Assembly (NCBI GenBank): GCA_002399025.1
Contig: DHCV01000026.1
Location: 1 to 64,000 of the forward strand
DNA from: Bacteroidales bacterium UBA4893
GTDB taxonomy: Bacteria; Bacteroidota; Bacteroidia; Bacteroidales; P3
Length of the DNA: 64,000 bases
Direction of reading: 5' to 3'
The stretch's first letter is position 1. Each line of letters begins with the position of its first letter. The notes beneath the pieces are model-generated. The model searched no databases. It saw nothing but the letters and a program-made list of their open reading frames with translations, and was not told where the DNA came from. The position numbers were made by a program, and so were the translations under genes. Below are positions 26,564 through 33,108 of the stretch, in pieces.

Positions 26564-28528
26564 CTATTTTCTTCCAATTTCCCTAAAAGCTTTAACAAAA
26601 GTATTAAAATCAGATAGTATTCTGTAATTACGAGCATAAAGCAAGTTCAAACGATTTAGAGTACTTGCATCAACCTCTTTCTTGTCTAAGGAGTCTTGAG
26701 TTGTGAGTATTCCTTTCTTTATTTTAGGAAGATTATTGTTTTGTAGAGAATTAATGTTAGTATAGCCAATCCAAGTCTTTTGCCCAATTAGGACTGAAAA
26801 CGCATTCTTCCATAAGCCAATTGGTCTTTTAATCCCAAAGCAAAGAATTGGGGAGAAAGCCAAAGTGAAAAGTGAAAGTGAAATATCGAGCAATCTTTTC
26901 TTTCGCCTATTATCCTCATTTGCAATAGAATTAACCGAAATAACATAAAGGTCGGTAGGGGTGTTGATAGTGTTGCTCCCAATAATGAAATCGGTCTCTG
27001 GAGGAGCAATAATAAAATGAAGATTATCAGTCCTTAGGGATGCCATTGTGCTAATAATTTTCTGTTGAGAGATTGACTTAGCACAGAAGATAACCTCATT
27101 AATATTATATATCTTAATAATTTCCTTAATCTGAGAAATATTGCCAACAAAATTGGGGTTGGAGGTTTCTTTTTCATCCTCCTTTGTTAGTCCAATAAAC
27201 TCTGCTTGAGCATCAGTCGTTCTCAAAAGGTCAGCGACCCTAACAGCCTCAGTTTCATCCCCAATAATAACATAGCGTTTCTTTCTCTCATCCTTAGCAA
27301 TCCACGAACCTGTAGATATGTATCTATAAACCAACCTAATGGAAATAATTACAAAGAGAGAAAGCACTGCACCCAAAAGCACTAAGGCTCTTGAGTATCT
27401 AAGTTGTTCGGGCAAAAGAGAATAGAAGACCAAAATAGTAATCATCCCAAAGAAAACCCCAGAAATAATCTTAGGAATACGAATCGGCTTGGTGTAGCCA
27501 CCAGAAAGATAGATTGAGAAAAGCCATATAATAATGTAGATAGGGACAACGACATAGAGGTATTGGTTAGGGTAGTAGTTAGCATCCTCCCAAATATTCA
27601 CACTCCACCACGAAACCATTAGGAAATAGGCTAAGTAAACCAAACTAAAGTCCAAAAGAGGAAGAAGTGAAGACTTGAAAATGCGAGAAATGAAGGCTAA
27701 TCCAGCACGAAGCCAAATGGCAAACTTAATGATAATTGAGAAAATCTTTGTTTGCTTAGAGGATAAATGCTTTTGAGCAAATATAACCATTGCATTATAG
27801 AAAGTATAGACATAGTTCATTGAAGCCTTCTTAGTGCTTTCGCCCTTATAGTGAATGATTCTTGCCTTTGGGAAATAGTAATTCTTATAGCCCCCTTTAG
27901 TTATCCTATACGACAAATCAATATCCTCACCATACATAAAATAATCCTCATCCAATAGCCCAACCTTATCCAAACATTCTTTTCTCATCATCATAAAGGC
28001 ACCAGCAAGAATATCTACCTCATTAGTCTCATCCTCCGAAAGATGCCCCATATAGTAGTAAGCATATTTCTTTGAGTGAGGGAAAAGACTTGTGAGTCCA
28101 CTCATCTTACAGAAAGAAGCCCATGGGGCAGGGAATCCTCTCTTGCTTTCCTTCAAAAACTTTCCACTCCCATCAATCATCTTAACTCCCAAAGCACCAC
28201 AATCAGGCTTAGAGTCCATAAAATCAATACATTTCTCAAAAGTATCCTCCTCAACAACAGTATCAGGGTTAAGAATAAGAACATATTCGCCCTTTGCAAC
28301 CCTAATTGCTTGATTATTTGCCCTTGAGAACCCAACATTATCCTTGTTGGCAATTAGAATAACTTCTGGAAACTTCTCCTTAAGCATTGTAATTGAGCTA
28401 TCAACAGAATAATTATCCACAACAAAGATTTCTGCATCAATTCTCCTAATTGCATTTCTAACAGAGTAAAGACAATGCTCTAAGAAATAAGCAACGTTAT
28501 AATTGACAATTACAATTGAAAGTTTCAT
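26564..28528 (-). CDS. Family 2 glycosyltransferase fused to a degenerate polyprenyl-phosphate sugar transferase
   Basis: Large membrane glycosyltransferase. Residues 1-250 are a GT2 (GT-A) domain: SIVIVNYNV, the DxD region LNPDTVVEED and MYGEDIDLSYR. Four or more membrane helices at about 280-400 follow. A Rossmann-like domain covers about 425-535 (KRYVIIGDETEAVRVADLL, NEVIFCAKS). Then comes RRKKRLLDISLSLFTLAFSPIL, the membrane-entry start of bacterial sugar transferases (PF02397 type), but the catalytic Arg/Asp-Glu core is missing and only a short tail remains. The layout is GT2 plus WbaP/WcaJ-like shell. The ATG at 28528 starts the GT2 motif; a longer frame crosses the promoter. Confidence 0.78.
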   Translation of the reverse strand: MKLSIVIVNYNVAYFLEHCLYSVRNAIRRIDAEIFVVDNYSVDSSITMLKEKFPEVILIANKDNVGFSRANNQAIRVAKGEYVLILNPDTVVEEDTFEKCIDFMDSKPDCGALGVKMIDGSGKFLKESKRGFPAPWASFCKMSGLTSLFPHSKKYAYYYMGHLSEDETNEVDILAGAFMMMRKECLDKVGLLDEDYFMYGEDIDLSYRITKGGYKNYYFPKARIIHYKGESTKKASMNYVYTFYNAMVIFAQKHLSSKQTKIFSIIIKFAIWLRAGLAFISRIFKSSLLPLLDFSLVYLAYFLMVSWWSVNIWEDANYYPNQYLYVVVPIYIIIWLFSIYLSGGYTKPIRIPKIISGVFFGMITILVFYSLLPEQLRYSRALVLLGAVLSLFVIISIRLVYRYISTGSWIAKDERKKRYVIIGDETEAVRVADLLRTTDAQAEFIGLTKEDEKETSNPNFVGNISQIKEIIKIYNINEVIFCAKSISQQKIISTMASLRTDNLHFIIAPPETDFIIGSNTINTPTDLYVISVNSIANEDNRRKKRLLDISLSLFTLAFSPILCFGIKRPIGLWKNAFSVLIGQKTWIGYTNINSLQNNNLPKIKKGILTTQDSLDKKEVDASTLNRLNLLYARNYRILSDFNTFVKAFREIGRK

Positions 28529-28548
28529 TAAGATTGAGTTTTGTTTTG

Positions 28549-28556
28549 CAAAGATA
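28549..28556 (-). promoter_or_regulatory. -7 element of the GT2 fusion gene
   Basis: CAAAGATA reads TATCTTTG on the minus strand, 21 bp before the start at 28528. It excludes the longer frame. Confidence 0.6.
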
Positions 28557-28590
28557 TAACTAAAATTGAAGAAATAAAACATTTATTTAT

Positions 28591-28598
28591 TACTTTTG
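28591..28598 (+). promoter_or_regulatory. -7 element directly abutting the ATG at 28604
   Basis: TACTTTTG fits TAnnTTTG and ends only 5 bp before the ATG. The mRNA would be leaderless or nearly so. Confidence 0.5.
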
Positions 28599-28603
28599 CA
28601 ATC

Positions 28604-29833
28604 ATGATAAAAAGAATAAAACCAATACTTGTTCTAAACTTGATTATTTTTTGTCTTGCAACTTCAGCTAATGGACAAAATAATAGTTTGTTCTCTCAAA
28701 ATCCAAAGATTGACTCTAACGATTTAAACATAGTTTTTTTGAAAGTTGATAATCTTAATTTCTTTAAAGATAACGAATTTAAAGCAGAAAAAGTCAGTGG
28801 GTATACTCTTCCTGGTTTTCGCTTAAGTCCTAAACTATCATTGGCTTTACATAAAAATATTCTGCTTGAAGCTGGAGTGCATTTGCTTCATTATTGGGGA
28901 GCAAATAAATATCCTTGCTATTCCTACTTAGATATTCCTTCATGGAAGGGAGAACAATATCAAAAAGGGTTTCATATGCTTCCATTGTTTAGAGCTCAGG
29001 TCTCTCTAAAAGATAATCTTCACTTGGTGTTTGGAAATTTATATGTAAACAATAATCATAATTTAATCCTCCCTCTCTACAATACTGAGCTTAACTTATC
29101 CTCCGACCCAGAAACAGGCTTTCAATTAATTTATGATTCAAAACAATTCTCTTCAGATGTTTGGGTTAATTGGCAGAGTTTTGTTTTTAGAAATGATAAT
29201 CATCAAGAAGTATTTACTTTAGGTGCTTCAACAAAAACTAATCTTCTAAAAGCAGATAATAAATTTCAAGTTTATATTCCTCTTCAACTAATTGGCCAAC
29301 ATAGAGGAGGGGAGTTAGATACTATTGAAGATTTCAAAATGCAAACTTTAATTAACTACTCTGCTGGTATTGGGATGAGATATAGCTTTAATAAACTTGT
29401 GAAGTATATCAATTTTGAATCAATCTATTCTGAATTTATTAATAATGGAGGTGTTTCAATACCATTTGATAATGGATATGGTTTTTACAATAAACTTGCT
29501 CTTGGTATTAAAGATTTCAATATAAATATATCGCATTGGATAAGTGAAGATTTTATATCAATTTATGGCTCTCCTCATTTTGGAAATATATCCACCAACA
29601 CTCCTAATCTTATTTTTGATAAGATGCAAATGATACTTGCACAATTTGATTACTCCCTTCCTTTATATAAAGATGTATCTATGGGCTTTGAGGGAAATAT
29701 ATATTATTATTTGCCTTTTAAGGGCGATAGACCAGGATATGAGAAAGTTATAAGAAATGATGTAATGTTCTTTTCTTTTGGAATTTACCTTAAGCTCAAT
29801 CCTAAGTTTAGATTATATAGGTTTAATGATTAA
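28604..29833 (+). CDS. Outer membrane beta-barrel protein, unknown family
   Basis: Signal peptide at 1-25 (cleavage near ANGQ). The rest alternates short polar turns with amphipathic strands (LSLALHKNILLEAGVHLLHYW, DNLHLVFGNLYV, FNINISHWIS, VMFFSFGIYLKLN), as in Bacteroidota outer membrane barrels that resemble PorV/P-like or autotransport-less porins. At 409 aa some 14-16 strands are possible. No conserved catalytic or TonB motif is visible. It is a single gene converging on the CnrX-like gene. Substrate unknown. Confidence 0.65.
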   Translation: MIKRIKPILVLNLIIFCLATSANGQNNSLFSQNPKIDSNDLNIVFLKVDNLNFFKDNEFKAEKVSGYTLPGFRLSPKLSLALHKNILLEAGVHLLHYWGANKYPCYSYLDIPSWKGEQYQKGFHMLPLFRAQVSLKDNLHLVFGNLYVNNNHNLILPLYNTELNLSSDPETGFQLIYDSKQFSSDVWVNWQSFVFRNDNHQEVFTLGASTKTNLLKADNKFQVYIPLQLIGQHRGGELDTIEDFKMQTLINYSAGIGMRYSFNKLVKYINFESIYSEFINNGGVSIPFDNGYGFYNKLALGIKDFNINISHWISEDFISIYGSPHFGNISTNTPNLIFDKMQMILAQFDYSLPLYKDVSMGFEGNIYYYLPFKGDRPGYEKVIRNDVMFFSFGIYLKLNPKFRLYRFND

Positions 29834-29860
29834 GACTAATTTTTAATCAGCAAAGCATCC

Positions 29861-30343
29861 TTAATGCGAGTGGTTGCAACTTGGCTCGCAAACAAATAGG
29901 CTCTTAAACAACTTATTCATTGGCTCCTCTTGTTCTGGCTTTAAGATGGCTTTAAGGTCTTGATATTGACCAACATGTTGGTTAAGAAGTTCTTTTTGAA
30001 AACTAATTATCCTATCCTGAAGCTCCTCAATTTTCTGAGCATCATTCTCATTTGAGGCTAAATAATCCATTAGCATCTCTTGGCTAACATGCAAACTATC
30101 AATTGCCTTAAGTGCCATGCTCTGATGAGTTTTCTTTATAATATCATACTTCTTGGCTTGCTCATCATCAAAATTTAGACTCTTTGAAACAAAGCAATTG
30201 GAATTCATACTCTTATCACTCATCTCAACAGCACTATGACTACTATCACACTTACATGACTTTTTGTTGATAAAAAAGAAAATGTTAGCAATCAAAAGTG
30301 CAATAACAATAATTGAAATGATGATGAAATATTGTTTCTTCAT
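29861..30343 (-). CDS. Membrane-anchored CnrX/CpxP-like metal sensor protein
   Basis: Predicted periplasmic heavy-metal-resistance type protein. An N-terminal anchor covers about 5-26 (YFIIISIIVIALLIANIFFF), followed at once by CKCDSSHS and another Cys. Residues 55-150 form a four-helix bundle (LNFDDEQAKKYDIIKKTHQSMALKA, KIEELQDRIISFQKELL, LKPEQEEPMNKLF) as in CnrX/CpxP. The end CEPSCNHSH is another metal-ligand-like cluster. It follows the sigma and anti-sigma genes, the same partners as in the cnrYXH cobalt/nickel locus of Cupriavidus. The ATG at 30343 is chosen for its signal anchor; an ATG at 30361 overlaps the previous gene. Confidence 0.68.
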   Translation of the reverse strand: MKKQYFIIISIIVIALLIANIFFFINKKSCKCDSSHSAVEMSDKSMNSNCFVSKSLNFDDEQAKKYDIIKKTHQSMALKAIDSLHVSQEMLMDYLASNENDAQKIEELQDRIISFQKELLNQHVGQYQDLKAILKPEQEEPMNKLFKSLFVCEPSCNHSH

Positions 30344-30350
30344 AAATAAA

Positions 30351-30662
30351 TTATTCCTCATTTAAAAGCTCTATTGGGTAAAGGCTCGAAAGAGCATCGA
30401 AATGATAGTCCTTAACGAATTGGTTATAGGAACTATTTTCAGAAATATCCTGATTGGTTGGAGTTGTGTCGCCACCAAAGGAATTAAAAATGTTTAATCC
30501 AAACAATAGAACCAAACATGCAAGGCTCAACCTCAACACATTAAGACTCCAAATAGGAATTGCAACACTGCCATTCTCCTTTTGATGTATCCTATTTTGA
30601 ATTTTTTGAAAAAGATAAGGATTAACTTCCGTCAATCTGTCCTTATTAAATAATGTTTCCAT
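30351..30662 (-). CDS. Short single-pass anti-sigma factor (CnrY-like layout)
   Basis: A 103-aa protein with a cytoplasmic N-terminus of about 40 residues (METLFNKDRLTEVNPYLFQKIQNRI), one membrane helix at about 42-62 (VLRLSLACLVLLFGLNIF) and a short periplasmic tail. It starts inside the end of the ECF sigma gene (17-bp overlap), which is typical for a cognate anti-sigma factor. No zinc-binding ZAS motif is present. The function is inferred from position and topology; the sequence alone is not diagnostic. Confidence 0.62.
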   Translation of the reverse strand: METLFNKDRLTEVNPYLFQKIQNRIHQKENGSVAIPIWSLNVLRLSLACLVLLFGLNIFNSFGGDTTPTNQDISENSSYNQFVKDYHFDALSSLYPIELLNEE

Positions 30663-31197
30663 AAATATTTTTAGTTTTTTCTTTAATCTTTTGCTTAGCC
30701 CTATGCACCAATACCTCAACAGAAGCAACAGAAGAGTTCATAATCTCTGCAATCTCCTTCTGTGGCAGCTCATCATAGATGAACAAAACTAAGGCTTGTT
30801 TTTGTTTAGACGGAAGAGAGTCAATAATCTTATGCATATGCTTAACTTTTTCTTGTTCCTCTAAGTTCAAATCAGCCCTAAAGTCAGTCTGTAGCGAGTG
30901 TTTATTATCATCCACACTAACAAAAAACTTCCTATATTTTTCTTTCCTAAGGTAGTTAATCGTCTTATTTATAGCAATCCTATAGAGCCATGTGGAAAGC
31001 CTCGACTTGCCTTGAAACTTATGAGCCGAAGAATATATCTCAACAAAAATATCCTGTACTAAGTCTTCAGCCACATCCCTATCATGAACCATACCATAAC
31101 ACAAATTCATAACCTTAAGCTTGTGAGAGTTGAAAAAATCCTCAAAAACCCTTTGGTTACCCTTCGAAATCTCTTGTGCTATTTGAATATCGTCCAT
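30646..31197 (-). CDS. ECF-type RNA polymerase sigma factor
   Basis: Sigma-70 family factor of the extracytoplasmic function class. Region 2 is clear: MNLCYGMVHDRDVAEDLVQDIFVEIY and KSRLSTWLYRIAINKTINYLRKEK. Region 4 reads IIDSLPSKQKQALVLFIYDELPQKEIAEIMNSSVASVEVLVHRAKQKIKEK. Length 183 aa is normal. It is followed by an anti-sigma-like and a CnrX-like gene and preceded by a Cys/His-repeat protein gene, so the regulon is probably metal or redox stress. It may control its own operon; no -7 box of the housekeeping type is obvious before it. Confidence 0.92.
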   Translation of the reverse strand: MDDIQIAQEISKGNQRVFEDFFNSHKLKVMNLCYGMVHDRDVAEDLVQDIFVEIYSSAHKFQGKSRLSTWLYRIAINKTINYLRKEKYRKFFVSVDDNKHSLQTDFRADLNLEEQEKVKHMHKIIDSLPSKQKQALVLFIYDELPQKEIAEIMNSSVASVEVLVHRAKQKIKEKTKNIYGNII

Positions 31198-31209
31198 ACA
31201 AATAAAGAT

Positions 31210-31241
31210 AAAGCAGGATTTGAAACATCATACCCTGCTTT
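31210..31241 (-). terminator. Hairpin between Cys-rich gene and ECF sigma
   Basis: AAAGCAGG/CCTGCTTT stem downstream of the Cys-rich gene on the minus strand, followed by ATCTTTATTTG. The T-tract is interrupted, so it may attenuate rather than stop transcription into the sigma gene. Confidence 0.5.
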
Positions 31242-31264
31242 ACACTAACAGATTCAAGTAATTA

Positions 31265-31603
31265 CTATTTTCTGGCTTCTGCTTTTGCCTTATCTTTGCA
31301 GCATTCGTGTTTCTCGCCTGCCTTAGCAGTTGAAGAACAATCAGACTTCTTTCCATCTTTGTCCTTGCAGCAAGCAGCCTTAGCGTCCTTAGAAGCACAG
31401 TTATGCTTAGCGTCTTTTGAAGCACAGTTATGTTTAGCGTCCTTAGAAGCACACTCATGTTTAGCATCCTTAGAAGCACAATCATGCTTAGCAGCTACTT
31501 CTGTTTTAGCAGCTTTCTTAACTTCTTTCTTTTGAGGAGTTTGAGCATTAACTGTTGCCACGCCCATAATAGCAATTGCTATCAATAAGATTAGTTTTTT
31601 CAT
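31265..31603 (-). CDS. Secreted Cys/His-repeat protein, metallothionein-like
   Basis: A 112-aa exported peptide. Residues 1-20 are a signal peptide (MKKLILLIAIAIMGVATVNA). Residues about 38-74 hold four 9-residue repeats of the form AKHxCASKD, encoded by near-identical 27-bp DNA repeats. The rest adds CC, C and CC, giving 9 Cys and 5 His in the mature chain with very high Lys. This pattern suits periplasmic buffering of soft metals, though disulfide use is possible. It lies upstream of the ECF sigma/anti-sigma/CnrX-like genes on the same strand. No family match is recognised. Confidence 0.7.
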   Translation of the reverse strand: MKKLILLIAIAIMGVATVNAQTPQKKEVKKAAKTEVAAKHDCASKDAKHECASKDAKHNCASKDAKHNCASKDAKAACCKDKDGKKSDCSSTAKAGEKHECCKDKAKAEARK

Positions 31604-31695
31604 TTGTTTTGTTTTTGTGTATTAATTATTAACTTTTCGTCTAACTTAAGACGTATTTGTTTTTCAAATCTTACATTCCGATAGAAAAATCTCTG

Positions 31696-31703
31696 CAAAA
31701 ATA
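31696..31703 (-). promoter_or_regulatory. -7 element of the Cys/His-repeat gene
   Basis: CAAAAATA reads TATTTTTG on the minus strand. It implies a leader of about 85 nt. The 21-bp array B lies just upstream of it. Confidence 0.5.
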
Positions 31704-31752
31704 AGTAAAATTTCTATCCAAACAAGATATAACAAAAATTATGCCATAAAAT

Positions 31753-31854
31753 TAACTAACGATTAATCCAAAATAAGTAACGTTTATTTCAAAATAAGTA
31801 ACGTTTATTTTCAGATAAGTAACGTTTAATTTCAATTAAGTAACGTTTATTTTT
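31753..31854 (-). repeat. 21-bp-period array B, word GTTACTTA (minus strand)
   Basis: TAAGTAAC, the reverse complement of GTTACTTA, occurs at 31774, 31795, 31816 and 31837, with a variant TAACTAAC at 31753; the step is exactly 21 bp. It is the same unit as arrays A, C and D but in opposite orientation. It lies upstream of the Cys/His-repeat gene promoter. Confidence 0.85.
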
Positions 31855-31894
31855 TTCTTTGTTTCGTTGCTTGGATGTTTTGTTGTTAGCACAA

Positions 31895-31963
31895 CGTCAT
31901 TGCGAGCCGAAAGCGAAACAATCTAATTTGGATAATTATTTGTTTTATGGATTCTCGCTTTGC
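31895..31963. repeat. Partial copy of the TCATTGCGAG-type dispersed repeat
   Basis: CGTCATTGCGAGCCGAAAGC continues as GAAACAATC, and 25 bp later ATGGATTCTCGCTTTGC appears, an imperfect inverted partner (GATTGTTTCGC/..ATTCTCGCTT). This family of hairpin repeats is known from many unrelated bacteria. It marks the start of a gene-poor, repeat-rich scar of about 1.2 kb (31.86-33.1 kb). Confidence 0.55.
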
Positions 31964-32001
31964 AAACGGCAAGCTGATTAGCTTATGACTATTCCCAGCA
32001 A

Positions 32002-32211
32002 TCACGGAATAGGTTTAAACTCCACAAAGCTTGCTCCACAATGGTAGCAGTACCCAACTTCCTTTGTCCTATTCCATGAAAAACAACGTTTCATCTGATT
32101 TATTGGCATTCTCTTATGTGGACAAGCAGGGCATTGAGTGTGAAATTCTCCTGTACCTGAGGGAATAAAGACCTCATATTTATTTTTATCTTCTATATTG
32201 TATAATTCCAT
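32002..32211 (-). CDS. Small zinc-ribbon protein resembling a primase N-terminus
   Basis: A 69-aa ORF with a clear zinc-ribbon pattern: C27-x2-C30 (QCPACPHKR), C43 (KRCFSWN) and C55-x2-C58 (YCYHCGASF). The order resembles the N-terminal zinc finger of phage or plasmid CHC2/Gp4-type primases and primase-helicases (CPxCxHxR ... KCFSxN ... CHHCG). The polymerase and helicase parts are absent and no frame resumes downstream, so it is either a remnant of a mobile element or a stand-alone small protein. Neighbouring repeats favour a remnant. Confidence 0.5.
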   Translation of the reverse strand: MELYNIEDKNKYEVFIPSGTGEFHTQCPACPHKRMPINQMKRCFSWNRTKEVGYCYHCGASFVEFKPIP

Positions 32212-32293
32212 GATTTATAAGCTTTTAATTCTAAAATATCTAATATCTAAATATCTATTACTATATATATTGATTAGATAATAATAATCTATG

Positions 32294-32324
32294 AATATTA
32301 CCCCTACAAGAGTAGGGGAATATT
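32294..32324 (-). terminator. Strong hairpin at the end of the 86-aa ORF
   Basis: AATATTACCCCTAC pairs with GTAGGGGAATATT around loop AAGA with one bulged A. It directly abuts the minus-strand stop at 32323. No long T-run follows, so it may be a structural element rather than a terminator. Confidence 0.4.
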
Positions 32325-32583
32325 ACATATTTTCAACCTTAGTTTTTATTACTATTATTAATTTCCCATCGTACGGGATTTCTTTGTAAACAAAGCGACT
32401 AAGTCGATAAGTACTCCCGCAGTATATTACTTCAAGGATTTTAAATCCGTAACTTTTTAATGTTTTATATTCTTGGTCTATGGTTTGGTTGGTCGGATAC
32501 CCTATAAATAGAACATAAACCAAACAAAAGTTTAATATGGTGGGTAACCCAATAATAAAATTATTGGGATTACACTCACACAT
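32323..32583 (-). pseudogene. 86-aa ORF overlapping a duplicated structured repeat
   Basis: Unrecognised ORF (N-terminus MCECNPNNFIIGLPTILNF). Its C-terminal third (STYRLSRFVYKEIPYDGK) is encoded by the structured repeat at 32363-32455, which recurs at 32613-32703 where an equivalent frame (STYRLSRFVYKEIPHDGKNC) has no start. Because the peptide tracks the repeat in both copies, this ORF may be a by-product of repeat DNA rather than a gene. Confidence 0.3.
32363..32455. repeat. Structured direct repeat, copy 1
   Basis: About 90 bp, nearly identical to copy 2. It holds nested inverted repeats: hairpin CTTTGT/ACAAAG at 32382-32395, hairpin CGACT/AGTCG at 32396-32406, both enclosed by GGGA/TCCC, then ATTTTAAAT and GTAAC. 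The fold would be a small branched structure. It is not a tRNA: too short between arms and no acceptor/anticodon pattern. Confidence 0.75.
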
Positions 32584-32612
32584 AATATTAAAAACTAATC
32601 TTTAACAATTTT

Positions 32613-32703
32613 TCCCGTCGTGTGGGATTTCTTTGTAAACAAAGCGACTAAGTCGATAAGTACTCCCGTACAATATTACTATAAGGATTTTAATCCGTAA
32701 CTT
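32613..32703. repeat. Structured direct repeat, copy 2
   Basis: Second copy of the repeat, 250 bp downstream in the same orientation. The central 40 bp, including both inner hairpins, are identical to copy 1. The enclosing stem GTGTGGGA/TCCCGTAC pairs over 8 bp with two G-T pairs, while copy 1 has GTACGGGA and TCCCGCAG, so the outer arms have diverged. Confidence 0.75.
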
Positions 32704-32740
32704 CATTTACAAGAATAATATAAAGGATAATATATCTTTG

Positions 32741-32884
32741 TTAATGATTAATTGTTAATGGTTAGTGGTTAATATATCGGATAACATATACCACACAACG
32801 AAATAAATAAATAAAAAAAAGGCTATCTAAATAAATAGGCTGCCAATTTCCATTAACAATTAACCACTAATAATTAATCATTAC
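32741..32884. repeat. Inverted repeat with TTAATGGTTA-type words
   Basis: TTAATGATTAATTGTTAATG at 32741 recurs inverted at 32850-32884 with about two mismatches over 23 bp, enclosing 85 bp with an A-run and a GGCTATC...GGCTGCC pair. It resembles a tiny MITE. The same TTAATGGTTAGTGG words flank the array at 52.8-53.1 kb. The rest of 32885-33108 is AT-rich with no feature I can support. Confidence 0.5.
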
Positions 32885-33108
32885 CCTACAAATATAAGAA
32901 ATCTTTTTGATATAGAGTGATTTAACTCTATTTTATTATGTTCTTTTTCAGTTAATAATTCTTAAAATTCATCCTATTTTTCTCTTTTTTACTCCTCATT
33001 GGTTCAATTATATTTGTTTTTAGTTCTTCTTTATTTTTCTTCATTCTCCTTCCAATTGAGAATATTTTTGTAATTTTACACTCGCATTTATTAATAAATT
33101 ATTTTGAT

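Noticed and set aside
31296..31535. Plus-strand ORF with SLEAQLCLA repeats
   Set aside because: It is the reverse complement of the 27-bp repeats of the Cys/His-repeat gene, which has a signal peptide and promoter; the opposite frame has neither.
32363..32455. tRNA-like cloverleaf
   Set aside because: Arms are too short, there is no anticodon loop or T-arm, and the enclosing stem is only 4-8 bp.
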